Of a stretch of DNA of 64,000 nt, positions 20,822 to 35,707 are shown piece after piece (positions within the stretch are counted from its first letter, which is position 1; the number at the start of each line of letters is the position of its first letter). Source of the DNA: Liquorilactobacillus uvarum DSM 19971. GTDB taxonomy: Bacteria; Bacillota; Bacilli; Lactobacillales; Lactobacillaceae. Under the pieces are notes generated by a model, which ran no database searches, was not told the origin of the DNA, and saw only the letters and a list, made by a program, of their open reading frames with translations. The translations under genes were made by a program, and so were the position numbers. Location: contig NZ_AZEG01000001.1 in NCBI RefSeq assembly GCF_001434935.1, positions 151,190-215,189 on the forward strand, read 5' to 3'.

Positions 20822-21070
20822 TTACTTTTTACCTTTTTGATTTCGTTTTAAACTGAAATACTCTGGAACTGGATCATATCCACCACGCACAAAGGGGTGG
20901 CACCTCAAAAGACGTGCAATTCCCATCAACGTTCCCTTTAACGCTCCATGCTTTTTAAGAGCTTCCAGCATATATTGCGAACATGTGGGATAATAACGGC
21001 AACTTGGAGGAAAAAAAGGTGAAATGAACTTCTGATAGGCACGAACTAATGTTATTAGTAACTTGCTCAT
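20822..21070 (-). CDS. yidD: Membrane protein insertion efficiency factor YidD
   Basis: An 82-residue amphipathic inner-face protein that aids YidC-dependent insertion. The signature is complete: [20 protein letters not shown], then [16 protein letters not shown]. The frame extends to 21094, but AAGAAGGG before ATG 21070 fixes the start. It lies between mbl and the DUF2969 gene. Confidence 0.93.
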   Translation of the reverse strand: MSKLLITLVRAYQKFISPFFPPSCRYYPTCSQYMLEALKKHGALKGTLMGIARLLRCHPFVRGGYDPVPEYFSLKRNQKGKK

Positions 21071-21110
21071 GCTGTACCCTTCTTTCAAATTCACCTTTTA
21101 TCCGATTGCA

Positions 21111-22106
21111 TTATTTTTTTCTTTTTTTACTTTTCGCAATGTGATTCAGCAAATTGCCAGTTCCTAAAGCAACATCATCTAAAGGCGTAGAAGCTACCGT
21201 TACAGGAACCTTCAGATGATCTGAGAATAATTGGTCGATGCCATCCAGCAATGCCCCGCCACCAGTTAAAATAACACCACGATCAATAATATCCGCGGCT
21301 AATTCAGGTGGTGTCTGCTCTAGAACTTCTTTAGCAGCCGAAATTACTGAAATCATCGTATCATGCAGTGCCTGCTCGATTTCATTTGAAGATAACTGTA
21401 TCGTTCGTGGCAATCCGTTTACGATGTCACGTCCTCTAATCTCCATTGCTTTCTTTCGGTGGCCAGCAACAACCGTTCCAATCTCAATTTTTGCTTTTTC
21501 AGCGGTCCGTTCTCCTATCTGAAGAGAATGTCTCTTCTTCACATAAGAAGAAATATCGTTGCTCAGACGATCGCCTGCAACGCGCAAAGAGCGACTAACC
21601 ACAATATCGCCTAAAGAAATTACTGCGATATCGCTTGTTCCACCTCCAATATCAATAACCATACTTCCATGAGGTTGAAAAATATCTAGTCCTGCACCGA
21701 TTGCAGCAACTTTAGGTTCCTCTTCGAGATAAACAGCGCCCCCACCGGATTTTTCAGCAGCCTGTCGAATTGCCTTGCGTTCAATTGAAGTCGTATTAGT
21801 CGGACAACAAATCAAAATATTCGGCTTAGACATAAAACCCTTAACATTTAATTTCTTTATAAAATAAGACAACATCTGCTCTGTTATATCAAAATCAGCA
21901 ATCACACCATCTTTAAGTGGTCGGATTGCACGAATATTGCTAGGTGTCCGGCCAACCATTTTGTATGCTTCTGATCCAACCGCTAAGACGCGTCCCGTAT
22001 GTGTATCGATCGCAACCACTGAAGGCTCGTTCAAAACAATGCCTTTACCTTGCACATTGATTAAAACGTTAGCAGTTCCCAAATCAATACCAATATCTTT
22101 AGCCAT
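21111..22106 (-). CDS. mbl: MreB-like cell shape protein Mbl
   Basis: Actin-like ATPase that guides lateral-wall synthesis. It has 331 residues. Nucleotide-binding motifs are DIGIDLGTANVLI at the N-terminus, VIDIGGGTSDIAV in the middle and ILTGGGALLDG near the end. The sequence follows B. subtilis Mbl (IGIDLGTANVLI-x-V-x-GKGIVLNEPSVVA) more closely than MreB. The murA-mbl-yidD-DUF2969-rodA order is typical for lactobacilli. Confidence 0.9.
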   Translation of the reverse strand: MAKDIGIDLGTANVLINVQGKGIVLNEPSVVAIDTHTGRVLAVGSEAYKMVGRTPSNIRAIRPLKDGVIADFDITEQMLSYFIKKLNVKGFMSKPNILICCPTNTTSIERKAIRQAAEKSGGGAVYLEEEPKVAAIGAGLDIFQPHGSMVIDIGGGTSDIAVISLGDIVVSRSLRVAGDRLSNDISSYVKKRHSLQIGERTAEKAKIEIGTVVAGHRKKAMEIRGRDIVNGLPRTIQLSSNEIEQALHDTMISVISAAKEVLEQTPPELAADIIDRGVILTGGGALLDGIDQLFSDHLKVPVTVASTPLDDVALGTGNLLNHIAKSKKRKK

Positions 22107-22306
22107 AATTACTCTCCTTCAATAAAATGGATGCATTGCTGCATAATCAATTAATACCAGCATAGATTATATGCAAAAAATCATTATCATTATAGCACAA
22201 ATAAGCTTACACAAAAATATTCGATCATTTGTGCTGACAAACAATATAAAAATTTAAGGTTGGCTGTATTTGATATGCAGCAACTAATAAGGTCAATAAT
22301 TTTTCA

Positions 22307-23611
22307 TCACGATTTAGTAATTTGGTGTAATGGGTAAGTCTCTAAAACTTCATCATTCACACGTTTTATCTCTGCTCCTAAACTAGCTAGTTTTTTATGA
22401 AAATCATAATAACCACGATCTAAGTATTTAAGCTGTGATACCTGTGTATAGCCCTTTGCTACAAGCCCTGCTAAGATCAAAGCAGCTGCAGCACGCAAAT
22501 CAGTTGCCTCAACCTCAGCACCGTGAAATTCTGTTGGCCCCTCTAAGGCAACAGAATTGCCTTCAATATTAAATTTAGCATTCATGCGGCGTAATTCCTC
22601 AAGATGCATAAAACGGTTCTCAAAAACAGTCTCTGTCAACATACTCGTACCTGCTGCCAATAATTGCAATACCGATAATTGCGGCTGCATATCTGTTGGA
22701 AAACCAGGATGCGGCAAAGTTTTTACGGAAACCGGTTTTAAATCGGATGTTCCAATAATTCTAATACCATCATCACCTTCAATGACAGTTACTCCCATTT
22801 CTTCTAGTTTCGAAATCAGTGGCTTATTATGTTCCGCAATGGCATTTTTGACCAAAACATTACCGTTTGTGACAGCTGCAGCTACCATAAAAGTCCCAGC
22901 CTCAATTCGGTCTTGAATAACAGTGTGTTGCACGCCATGCAGATTTTTTACACCCGTCACTTTAATTGTCTCTGTTCCTGCTCCAGAAACTTTTGCTCCC
23001 ATTTGGTTAAGAAAGTTTGCTAAATCAACAATTTCCGGTTCACGTGCAACGTTTTCTATAATAGTGGTTCCCTCAGCGAGGGTCGCAGCCATCATAATAT
23101 TTTGAGTTGCGCCAACACTTGGAAAATCAAGGTAAATATTAGCACCTACCAAACCGTTCGTAAAGGCTTCAATATACCCATCATGCTGTTCAACTTTCGC
23201 CCCCATTGCAGCCAATCCTTTCAGATGTAAATCGATTGGACGTGATCCAATAGCACAACCACCCGGCATTGCAACTTTGGCATGTTTTAATCTAGCTAAT
23301 AGAGGGCCAAACACAACGATCGAAGCACGCATTTTAGAAACATACTTGAATGGAGCTTCATATGAAGGTTTAGCTGTGGCATCAAGAGAAACAGTTTTCT
23401 TTGACTCATCCATGTCAACCTTAACGTTCAGGAATCGTAACATATTATTCATCATATGAACATCTGATAAAACTGGAACATTATCCAAATAAGTTTTACC
23501 TTCACTTGCTAATAAACTAGCTGCTAAAATGGGCAAAACAGCATTTTTTGCCCCCTCAATTGTAACTTCACCTTTTAGTGGATTTCCACCGTGAACGATA
23601 ATCTTTTCCAA
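22307..23611 (-). CDS. murA: UDP-N-acetylglucosamine 1-carboxyvinyltransferase
   Basis: Catalyses the first committed step of peptidoglycan synthesis by adding enolpyruvate from PEP. The start is TTG 23611 with GGAGGAATTGTA directly upstream, giving 434 residues. Catalytic Cys119 sits in [10 protein letters not shown], so the enzyme should be fosfomycin-sensitive. The RxDIQPQ-type loop reads TDMQPQLS. It lies 80 bases after the DUF1146 gene. Confidence 0.95.
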   Translation of the reverse strand: MEKIIVHGGNPLKGEVTIEGAKNAVLPILAASLLASEGKTYLDNVPVLSDVHMMNNMLRFLNVKVDMDESKKTVSLDATAKPSYEAPFKYVSKMRASIVVFGPLLARLKHAKVAMPGGCAIGSRPIDLHLKGLAAMGAKVEQHDGYIEAFTNGLVGANIYLDFPSVGATQNIMMAATLAEGTTIIENVAREPEIVDLANFLNQMGAKVSGAGTETIKVTGVKNLHGVQHTVIQDRIEAGTFMVAAAVTNGNVLVKNAIAEHNKPLISKLEEMGVTVIEGDDGIRIIGTSDLKPVSVKTLPHPGFPTDMQPQLSVLQLLAAGTSMLTETVFENRFMHLEELRRMNAKFNIEGNSVALEGPTEFHGAEVEATDLRAAAALILAGLVAKGYTQVSQLKYLDRGYYDFHKKLASLGAEIKRVNDEVLETYPLHQITKS

Positions 23612-23691
23612 TACAATTCCTCCAAAACGTCTCATTATTCAACAAATAATTAAACTACAGCACAAAAGACACAATTAAAACATATGCTTGA

Positions 23692-23928
23692 TCAGAATGA
23701 CAGCAAGTATGTAAGATTACGAACATTATCAACAAAACTAAGAAAGAAGGAGCTACAAGTATAACCAATCGTAATTGCTAACATCACTAACAAAATATTA
23801 AAATATCTTTGTTTGCTAGGAGTTATCCAGCGATCAAGACGCAAAGACTGAAGACTCGTAAAAGCCACCGTAATGAAAGCAAAGTGACTTACTAATGTCA
23901 GCAAAGCTAAAAAGCCATAGTACTTCAT
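23692..23928 (-). CDS. DUF1146 (YwzB-like) membrane protein
   Basis: A 78-residue protein with two hydrophobic helices and the family's QSLRLDRW segment between them. ATG 23928 is preferred because AAGGGG precedes it at nine bases. It stands between the ATPase operon and murA, its standard position in lactobacilli and bacilli. Function unknown. Confidence 0.82.
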   Translation of the reverse strand: MKYYGFLALLTLVSHFAFITVAFTSLQSLRLDRWITPSKQRYFNILLVMLAITIGYTCSSFFLSFVDNVRNLTYLLSF

Positions 23929-23958
23929 TAAAAACAACCCCTTAATTGTTTCAGATTA

Positions 23959-23967
23959 ATAATAGCA
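23959..23967 (-). promoter_or_regulatory. Extended -10 promoter for DUF1146-murA
   Basis: Minus strand TG-C-TATTAT (23967-23959), preceded by a nine-T tract and TTGAAG 20 bases upstream of the hexamer. The leader would be short, about 25-30 bases. Confidence 0.45.
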
Positions 23968-24093
23968 TAAAAAAAAACGTCCGTCTTCAAAAATGTAACT
24001 AATTTGTAATATTTTAATTATTTACCCATATGAAAAAGGTTTTGAAGCGAATTTAAAAAAAGTTATCATTTTGTTGCATATAGAACGAAAAAC

Positions 24094-24133
24094 AAAAAAG
24101 AATCAGTGACAAAACATTAGTTTCATCACTGAT
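24094..24133 (-). terminator. Terminator of the ATPase operon
   Basis: On the minus strand GATCAGTGA (24133-24125) pairs with TCACTGATT (24109-24101), followed by CTTTTTTG. Confidence 0.75.
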
Positions 24134-24403
24134 CCTCATTATCAACATGTTTCAAAAATCATCTTTCTGACTAACAACGAATTACTCACAAGTTCAACTT
24201 GAACTATATTTGCAAATCGATCTTAGCATCCAAAAAGCTCTGATTTTTGTCACACTAATTTTAAATAATTAACTGATGTGTTCTCTAAAAGCCAACCCAC
24301 TGCTTAAACAACTGCAGGTAAACCAGTTAGCACATGGTTACTTGCATCAAAGAATATCGACCCTTTACGCCGCAATTACTTCATTAAAACACTAAACCAA
24401 TAT

Positions 24404-24829
24404 TTAATGTTTTGAGATATTTAAACGGTTTACTGCCCGTCGCAATGAAACTTCCGCTCGGCGCAGTGTGTCAACATCGTGTTCTTGTTTTGCACGTGCA
24501 AGTTTTTCTTCTGCACGTCTTCGAGCACGCTCAGCACGGTCAGAATCAATGTTTTCTTTAAGTTCAGCACTATTAGCAACAACAGTCGCGATGTTTTTTG
24601 AGAATTCTACAAAGCCACCACTAACAGCAATTTCCTCAAATTTATCATCAGTTCCATCAATTTTCACACGAACTTCATCAATTTGAAGTGAGGCAAGCAA
24701 CGGAATATGATTCGGCAAAACACCGATTTCACCAACAGTCGTTTTAAAGATAGCCATTGTAGTTTTTTCTTCATAGACACTACCATCAGGAGTAACAATA
24801 TTAACTGTCAAAACAGATTGCTCAGCCAT
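24404..24829 (-). CDS. atpC: ATP synthase F1 subunit epsilon
   Basis: Central-stalk subunit that links rotation to the c-ring and regulates hydrolysis. It has 141 residues: an N-terminal beta sandwich (GEIGVLPNHIPLLASL) and a C-terminal helical hairpin rich in Arg/Glu (RARRRAEEKLARAK). It is the last gene of atpBEFHAGDC. Confidence 0.95.
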   Translation of the reverse strand: MAEQSVLTVNIVTPDGSVYEEKTTMAIFKTTVGEIGVLPNHIPLLASLQIDEVRVKIDGTDDKFEEIAVSGGFVEFSKNIATVVANSAELKENIDSDRAERARRRAEEKLARAKQEHDVDTLRRAEVSLRRAVNRLNISKH

Positions 24830-24846
24830 TAAACGTTACCTCCTTA

Positions 24847-27220
<2,374 letters not shown>

Positions 27221-27239
27221 TAACTCTCACCAACCTTTC

Positions 27240-28766
<1,527 letters not shown>

Positions 28767-28773
28767 TTATAAT

Positions 28774-29316
28774 TCATTTCAATAACAGACGTTTGATGTG
28801 CGCAATCTTTGTCTTGATCGAACCATCATAAATGTAACTATTCGACTTAAGAACAACCCCACCAATAATCTCAGGGTCAATCCTTTCATCAAGATAAACC
28901 TTTTTAGCACCAACTACGCCTGCAAATGAAGATGCAAGTCTTTCTTTTTGAGCATCTTCTAATTTGATGGCAGTAACAACAGATGCTCGAACTGTCTTTT
29001 CAAATTCATCATTTAACCTAATATACTCATTAATGATCGCGTCCAAATTACAGATACGCCCATAATCAAAAGTCATATTTAATAAATTAGTGACTGTTTG
29101 CGATGCTGTCTTCGTTAGAAGTTTTACCATCTTCACCTTATCTAAATATGAAATTTGTTTACTCGTTAAAAACACGTTCAACTCTGGTTGTTCTTCAAAT
29201 ATTTTTTTCAATTCTGTCAGTTCTTCTAATAAAGACTGGCGAATATCTTGTTCTCCAGCTAAATCGAACAAAGCCTTTCCATAACGATGGGCAACCATTT
29301 CTCTACTTAGCTTCAT
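28774..29316 (-). CDS. atpH: ATP synthase F1 subunit delta
   Basis: Peripheral-stalk subunit joining F1 to the b dimer, 180 residues. ATG 29316 ([20 protein letters not shown]) has GGGGAAG upstream and overlaps atpF by 14 bases. The C-terminal signature [28 protein letters not shown] block is intact. Confidence 0.95.
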   Translation of the reverse strand: MKLSREMVAHRYGKALFDLAGEQDIRQSLLEELTELKKIFEEQPELNVFLTSKQISYLDKVKMVKLLTKTASQTVTNLLNMTFDYGRICNLDAIINEYIRLNDEFEKTVRASVVTAIKLEDAQKERLASSFAGVVGAKKVYLDERIDPEIIGGVVLKSNSYIYDGSIKTKIAHIKRLLLK

Positions 29317-29827
29317 TTTGCTTCCCCAACCCTTCGATATAAGAATCAATTAAGGCCTTCTGATCATTTGCATCTAAATCTTTGCGAATGATTTTCGAAG
29401 CAATTTCAATAGATAATTCTGCAACATCATTTTTTACACTGTCTAAAGCATCTTGACGTTCACGTGAAATATCTTCTTTAGCATTCACCTTTAACGTCTG
29501 CGCTCTTTCCTGTGCATCGCTAACGATTGTAGCCTTTTGTTGTTCACCATTCTTCTTTGCTCGTTCAATTATTTTAGAAGCTTCAAAATGGGAATCCTTT
29601 AAAGCATCCTGGCGCTGTGTAGCTAAGTCCTCTGCTTTTTTTCGTGCTGATTCTGCAGAATCAAGATCACCAGAAATTTTATCAGCACGTTTGTCCATCA
29701 TTTCGCTTACTGGACCCCAAGCGAAATGTTTCAACAATGCCATTAAAACTATGAAGAGAACAAGATAAAAGATCGTATCGCCCCATTGAACCCCATTTGC
29801 AGCTCCTAACAAAAATGTTGAACTCAT
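29303..29827 (-). CDS. atpF: ATP synthase Fo subunit b
   Basis: Peripheral stalk, 174 residues: one N-terminal membrane helix ([17 protein letters not shown]) and a long charged coiled coil. It overlaps atpH. Confidence 0.95.
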   Translation of the reverse strand: MSSTFLLGAANGVQWGDTIFYLVLFIVLMALLKHFAWGPVSEMMDKRADKISGDLDSAESARKKAEDLATQRQDALKDSHFEASKIIERAKKNGEQQKATIVSDAQERAQTLKVNAKEDISRERQDALDSVKNDVAELSIEIASKIIRKDLDANDQKALIDSYIEGLGKQNEAK

Positions 29828-29875
29828 CTATTGACACCTCCTCCATACTCAACTAAATATTGACAAAAGATTTTT

Positions 29876-30836
<961 letters not shown>

Positions 30837-31168
30837 GTCTCACCTCTTTTCACAGTTGGATGTACGACCCAACAATTATGGGAAAAAGCATGGTACAAAA
30901 GGTTCCAAAGAAACTGAGTCTTTGAATACACAAGAAATCATACCACCAATTTACAAAAAACACAAAATGTCATTGAAAACCCAGGAAAGCGCATTCTATG
31001 CTTATTTAATCATGTTTACGGTCGGATAATATTTTTTTTAAGAAAAACAATTTTCAGTATTTTCAATGTTTTTGTGTAAATGTTCTCAATGGGTAAAAAA
31101 ACAATTTATGATATTAAAAAGAGCTTTGGTAACATTCCATGTTACCAAAACTCTACTTTTTATGCTTA
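30837..31168. other. atp promoter region and upp terminator
   Basis: Contains the upp terminator (31117-31156). A minus-strand TAGAAT near 30996 could be an atp -10, but I see no good -35. Nothing else is recognised. Confidence 0.5.
31117..31156 (-). terminator. Terminator of upp
   Basis: Stem TTTGGTAACAT / ATGTTACCAAA with flanking AGAG/CTCT, then CTTTTTAA on the minus strand. Confidence 0.8.
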
Positions 31169-31807
31169 TTATTTTGTTCCAAACAGACGATCGCCTGCAT
31201 CACCAAGGCCAGGAACAATATACCCATTTTCATCTAAGTGATCATCAAGCGCAGCAGCAAAAACATCAATATCAGGATGAGCATCCCGCAGAGCTTTTAT
31301 GCCTTCAGGAGCAGCTACTAAGCAAACAAACTTAATATTCACAGCACCACGTTTTTTAAGCGCATCAACAGCCATTATGGCTGAACCGCCTGTCGCCAGC
31401 ATCGGATCAACTATAAAAATATCACGACTCGCCAAATTATCCGGCATCTTAACAAAATATTCTGTAGGTTTCAAAGTCTTTTCATCACGATACATACCAA
31501 CATGACCAACTTTAGCCGCAGGAATCAATTCAAGAATCCCATCAACCATTCCCAAACCTGCACGGAGAATAGGAACAATCACGACTTTTTTACCTGCAAG
31601 ACGTTTTTGAATCGTCTTAGTAATAGGTGTCTTAACTTCGCAATCCTCCAAAGGCATATCACGTGAAACTTCATATGCCATTAGTTCTGCAATTTCATTA
31701 ACGACCTGCCTGAATTCTCTAGTACCACAGTCTTCGTTGCGGATAATCGTTAACTTATGCTGTATCAGTGGGTGATTCAATACTTCAAACTTTCCCAATT
31801 TAGCCAC
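31169..31807 (-). CDS. upp: Uracil phosphoribosyltransferase
   Basis: Salvages uracil to UMP with PRPP. It has 212 residues. The PRPP-binding motif [12 protein letters not shown] and the C-terminal uracil site [17 protein letters not shown] are intact. In many lactobacilli glyA lies between ywlC and upp; here only 45 bases separate upp from the tsaC/sua5 gene. Confidence 0.96.
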   Translation of the reverse strand: MAKLGKFEVLNHPLIQHKLTIIRNEDCGTREFRQVVNEIAELMAYEVSRDMPLEDCEVKTPITKTIQKRLAGKKVVIVPILRAGLGMVDGILELIPAAKVGHVGMYRDEKTLKPTEYFVKMPDNLASRDIFIVDPMLATGGSAIMAVDALKKRGAVNIKFVCLVAAPEGIKALRDAHPDIDVFAAALDDHLDENGYIVPGLGDAGDRLFGTK

Positions 31808-31852
31808 TCCTTTTTCTTCCTAATATATTTTAGCTGATAACATTACTTTTTG

Positions 31853-32881
31853 CTAGCTCAATTTTGAATTTTCAAAAAAACTATCTCCAGCTGACTTCCT
31901 TAAACGGTTCATATAGGCCGCACCCAAGTCTTTTTCCGGAAATGCTGCTGCTAGAATCCAATTCACAGCCTGCTCATTGTCAAAATATCTAAGACCAGCA
32001 AAGAGGCGTTGACTGGCGGTATGAATATCTGTACCTAAATCATAAAAAATACAATTATTTGGTAAGTTTACCCCAAGATCAGCCTTTAAGGCCATCACTC
32101 CGACAGATTCAGCGCGATTTTTTGCCCATTCCAAAGCCGCCTGCCAATCTTCATGCTTAACAATCAAAACCTGAGCATCTGGCGCATAGTGCTTATACTT
32201 CATTCCTGGAGCCTTTGGTGTCTCTGTTTTACCGACTTTATGTCGATCAAAAAGAATCTTTTTACCGAGAAGTTGTTCGATTTCTTCGCCTAAAACAGCT
32301 CCGGGTCGTAAGATAGCGGGAACTTCAGATGACATATCCAAGATAGTAGATTCAACACCCACGGTCGTCGGTCCATCATCTACGATCCCTGCAATTCTAC
32401 CCTCTAAATCATGAAAAACGTGTTTTGCAGTTGTTGGGCTTGGTTTACCAGACGAATTGGCTGAAGGCCCGACTAGCGGCACGCCTGCAAGATCAATTAA
32501 ATTACGCGTTACGCTATTATCAGGCATTCTAAATGCAGCTGTCTCCAGCCCTCCTGTTACAGCCTTTGATAACGAACCTGGCTTGATTTTAAAAATCAAA
32601 GTCAAAGATCCTGGCCAAAAATGACGAATCAATTTCTGTGCATCTTCACTAATATCATCAACATACTGTTTCATCATTTCAAACGATGAAACAGTAACGA
32701 TCAAGGGATTGTCTGACGGACGTCCCTTAGCCAGATAAACTCGTTTAACAGCCTGCTCATTGGTTGCATCAGCACCTAAGCCGTACACAGTTTCGGTTGG
32801 AAAAGCTATCAACTCTCCCTTTCTTAATTCATCAGCTGCTTTATCAATTTCTTCAGTTTTATATATTTTCGTGATTAACAT
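31853..32881 (-). CDS. ywlC: L-threonylcarbamoyladenylate synthase, Sua5/YwlC type
   Basis: Makes threonylcarbamoyl-AMP for the t6A37 modification of ANN-decoding tRNAs. It has 342 residues: an N-terminal YrdC domain (FPTETVYGLGADA, KGRPSDNPL, VGPSANSSGKPSPT) plus the C-terminal Sua5 domain, starting after the linker with PKAPGMKYKHYAP. It lies in the prfA-prmC-ywlC order usual for Firmicutes. Confidence 0.94.
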   Translation of the reverse strand: MLITKIYKTEEIDKAADELRKGELIAFPTETVYGLGADATNEQAVKRVYLAKGRPSDNPLIVTVSSFEMMKQYVDDISEDAQKLIRHFWPGSLTLIFKIKPGSLSKAVTGGLETAAFRMPDNSVTRNLIDLAGVPLVGPSANSSGKPSPTTAKHVFHDLEGRIAGIVDDGPTTVGVESTILDMSSEVPAILRPGAVLGEEIEQLLGKKILFDRHKVGKTETPKAPGMKYKHYAPDAQVLIVKHEDWQAALEWAKNRAESVGVMALKADLGVNLPNNCIFYDLGTDIHTASQRLFAGLRYFDNEQAVNWILAAAFPEKDLGAAYMNRLRKSAGDSFFENSKLS

Positions 32882-32893
32882 TTCTCCACCTTC

Positions 32894-33748
32894 TCATTGA
32901 TCATTATGAAAAACAACTTTAATCATCCTATCATGGCCTGTGATATCATTTTTCAAAAAAATATCTGCACTTGGAAATGCTTGCTGGAAAATCTGCTTTA
33001 CAGCTTTTCCTTGGCGAAAACCGATTTCTAAATACAAAACAGCCTCTTTTTCAAGATAAGAACTGATTTCTGCAGCAATTCGTTGATAAACAAATAGACC
33101 TTTTTCTGCCGCAAAGAGTGCCACGTGGGGCTCGTGTTCAATAACACTTTGATCCATCAAATATTTTTCCGACTCAGCAATGTAAGGTGGATTGGATACG
33201 ATAATATTGAACTTCCCCTTTAATGTTGCAAATAAATCACTGCAAATACTTTTTATATCAAGTCCATATCTTTGGGCATTTTCTCGTGCCACAGAAAGTG
33301 CTGCGGGAGAAACATCAGTCAGTGTTACATCCCACAAAGGCCTCTCCAATTTTAGCGAAATACCAATGATCCCTGTTCCTGTCCCAATATCTGCTATTTT
33401 TAAATCAGATTGATTATTTCCAAAATCATTCAGTACCCATTCAACTAACTCTTCTGTTTCCTGTCTGGGAATCAGAGTGTTTTCTGTAACTTTGAATTTA
33501 CGTCCAAAAAAGTCAGCTTCACCGAGCAGATACTGTGGCGGCCAGCCATGATACACCTTATTCAGCATGTCTTTGAACTTTTCAAACTCATGTTGCGGCA
33601 TTTGTTGCTGATAATTCATTAACAAATCAGTTAAGTTCCAATTCTTCATTCCCAACAGGAGCAAGTTGACTACACTTTCATCAATTTTATGGTCAGACAC
33701 AAAAGAAGAAGCCCATTTTTGGGCTTCAAAATAGGTTACACTACTCAT
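32894..33748 (-). CDS. prmC: Release factor glutamine methyltransferase PrmC
   Basis: Methylates the Gln of the GGQ motif in release factors. It has 284 residues from ATG 33748 (TTGGAG upstream). The SAM-binding motif is [14 protein letters not shown], and the catalytic NPPY is in [11 protein letters not shown]. The start overlaps its substrate gene prfA by eight bases. Confidence 0.95.
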   Translation of the reverse strand: MSSVTYFEAQKWASSFVSDHKIDESVVNLLLLGMKNWNLTDLLMNYQQQMPQHEFEKFKDMLNKVYHGWPPQYLLGEADFFGRKFKVTENTLIPRQETEELVEWVLNDFGNNQSDLKIADIGTGTGIIGISLKLERPLWDVTLTDVSPAALSVARENAQRYGLDIKSICSDLFATLKGKFNIIVSNPPYIAESEKYLMDQSVIEHEPHVALFAAEKGLFVYQRIAAEISSYLEKEAVLYLEIGFRQGKAVKQIFQQAFPSADIFLKNDITGHDRMIKVVFHNDQ

Positions 33749-34823
33749 TTTGTAAATTCTCCAAAGCCTTTGTTTGATCATACAAAATTAAAGCATCAAT
33801 TACTTCCTCAAGTTCACCATTCATAATTCGATCCAACTTGTTCAAGGTGAGACCTATACGGTGATCTGTAACACGATTTTGTGGATAATTATAAGTTCTG
33901 ATTCTTTCAGAACGATCCCCTGTTCCAACAGCCGACTTACGGTTCTTATCATATTCATTTTGTTCCTTAGATGAATAATAATCATAAACACGTGCCTTTA
34001 AGATTTTCATTGCTTTTTCACGGTTTTGCTGTTGTGAACGTTGATCCTGCATCGCAACAACGATTCCAGTTGGAAGATGAGTCATTCGAACAGCTGATGA
34101 AGTTTTGTTAATATGTTGTCCACCGGCACCTGAAGAACGATAAACATCAACACGAATATCTTTCGGATCAATATCAATTTCAACGTCTTCTTCTTCAGGC
34201 ATAACTACTACTGTTGCTGTGGAAGTGTGAACCCGCCCTGCTGACTCTGTAACAGGCACACGTTGAACACGATGAGCGCCATTTTCATATTTTAACTTAG
34301 AATAAACATTGTCACCATTGATAAGTAAAGCAATTTCCTTAAATCCTCCAACTTCGGTGACATTCTTATCCAAAACTTCTATCGACCAATTCTGCTTTTC
34401 AGCATACTTAGCATACATACTGAAAAGATCACTGGCAAAGAGGCTAGCCTCATCGCCGCCAGCAGCTCCTCGAATTTCCATGATTATATTTTTATCATCA
34501 TTAGGATCCTTGGGAAGCAGTAGAACTTTAATCTCTTCCTCCAATTTTCCGCGTTCAGTCTTGGCTTCTGCTAATTCTTCTTTGGCCATTGCAGCCATCT
34601 CATCATCAAGCTTCTCGCCGAGTAGTTCTTCGTCCTCTTTAATTAAATTAGTAACTTTTTTATATTGGTCATACTTTTCAACCGTTTCACGCAAGTCAGC
34701 CATTTCTTTCGACAAACTAGTAAAACGTTTGGTATCAGAAATAACATCTGGATCAGACAGCAAGCCTCCCAATTCTTCATAACGATCCTTAAGGGTCTGC
34801 AGTCTATCAAACAAATCGTTCAT
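33741..34823 (-). CDS. prfA: Peptide chain release factor 1
   Basis: Terminates translation at UAA and UAG. It has 360 residues. The codon-reading tripeptide is PVT in [14 protein letters not shown], the RF1 pattern, and the catalytic motif is [12 protein letters not shown]. It is followed by prmC with overlap and lies downstream of tdk. Confidence 0.96.
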   Translation of the reverse strand: MNDLFDRLQTLKDRYEELGGLLSDPDVISDTKRFTSLSKEMADLRETVEKYDQYKKVTNLIKEDEELLGEKLDDEMAAMAKEELAEAKTERGKLEEEIKVLLLPKDPNDDKNIIMEIRGAAGGDEASLFASDLFSMYAKYAEKQNWSIEVLDKNVTEVGGFKEIALLINGDNVYSKLKYENGAHRVQRVPVTESAGRVHTSTATVVVMPEEEDVEIDIDPKDIRVDVYRSSGAGGQHINKTSSAVRMTHLPTGIVVAMQDQRSQQQNREKAMKILKARVYDYYSSKEQNEYDKNRKSAVGTGDRSERIRTYNYPQNRVTDHRIGLTLNKLDRIMNGELEEVIDALILYDQTKALENLQNE

Positions 34824-34887
34824 TAATAATTTCCTCCATCAAAAATAAGTTCTTCTATAAAAAACAGATGACAAATATATATCTTCC

Positions 34888-35475
34888 CTAGTTTCCTTCT
34901 TGTGCTGAAAGCGGTGGGTGCAGATAATGACGCCGACATACTGGATAGTAAGACTCATTTCCGCCCAACATTATCTGTTCCCCAGCGTAGACTGGCTTTC
35001 CATCACTAACTCGCAGATTCATAATGGCCTTTTTCTGGCAGAACCAGCAAATTGTTTTCATTTCCTCTATTTTATCCGCGTAGAGTAAAAGATATTTTGA
35101 GCCTTCAAATAATTCATTACGGAAGTCGTTCTTTAAGCCAAAAGTCATAACCGGTATCTGCAACTTGTCAACAATCATTGCCAGTTCAATTATGTGGTGC
35201 TTGCTTAAAAATTGTGCTTCATCTACAAGCACACATGCTGTTTGCGGATTCCGTCCAATAACTTCCTGGAATATATTTGTCTTCTCATAAATTGGAACAG
35301 CTTCCCGCTTTAATCCAATTCTGCTTGAAATATATCCTACCTGTTCACGTTTATCAACTGCACTAGTCATTATAACAACACTTTTGTGCTGTTCTTCATA
35401 GTTATGCGCAACTTTCAATATTTCTATACTTTTACCACTATTCATTGCTCCATAACGAAAAAACAATTGTGCCAA
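34888..35475 (-). CDS. tdk: Thymidine kinase
   Basis: Phosphorylates thymidine; type II kinase of 195 residues. The frame extends to 35544, but TTG 35475 has GGAGTGGA just upstream and starts the family sequence [16 protein letters not shown], which contains the P-loop. The catalytic Glu is in VLVDEAQFL, and the zinc cysteines are CWFC and VC. It is divergent from murT. Confidence 0.93.
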   Translation of the reverse strand: MAQLFFRYGAMNSGKSIEILKVAHNYEEQHKSVVIMTSAVDKREQVGYISSRIGLKREAVPIYEKTNIFQEVIGRNPQTACVLVDEAQFLSKHHIIELAMIVDKLQIPVMTFGLKNDFRNELFEGSKYLLLYADKIEEMKTICWFCQKKAIMNLRVSDGKPVYAGEQIMLGGNESYYPVCRRHYLHPPLSAQEGN

Positions 35476-35545
35476 AATGATCCACTCCAAATCAAGACTC
35501 TCCTGATAAGTATATATGATTTTCAGTAAAATTTCACTACACATG

Positions 35546-35577
35546 GTTGAAAATAAAAATAATCTAGTTGAAAATAA
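35546..35577. repeat. Direct repeat in the tdk-murT intergenic region
   Basis: GTTGAAAATAA occurs at 35546-35556 and 35567-35577, 21 bases apart, which is two helical turns. It could be an operator for the divergent tdk/murT promoters or chance in AT-rich DNA. Confidence 0.35.
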
Positions 35578-35707
35578 TAATTTTCATAGGAAAAAACAGC
35601 AAAAAACATACACTCACTGCTATTTATGATATGATACAAAATGATATTATCAAACAGAGCGATTTTTTTATCATCTCTTTACATCGCTTTGAAACGGAGG
35701 AAAAAGC

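Larger units (their letters stand above)
23938..24403. other. Gap between atpC and the DUF1146 gene
   Basis: Holds the ATPase operon terminator (24094-24133) and the DUF1146-murA promoter near 23959. The 270 bases between atpC and the terminator contain nothing I recognise; they form an unusually long 3' untranslated stretch. Confidence 0.6.
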
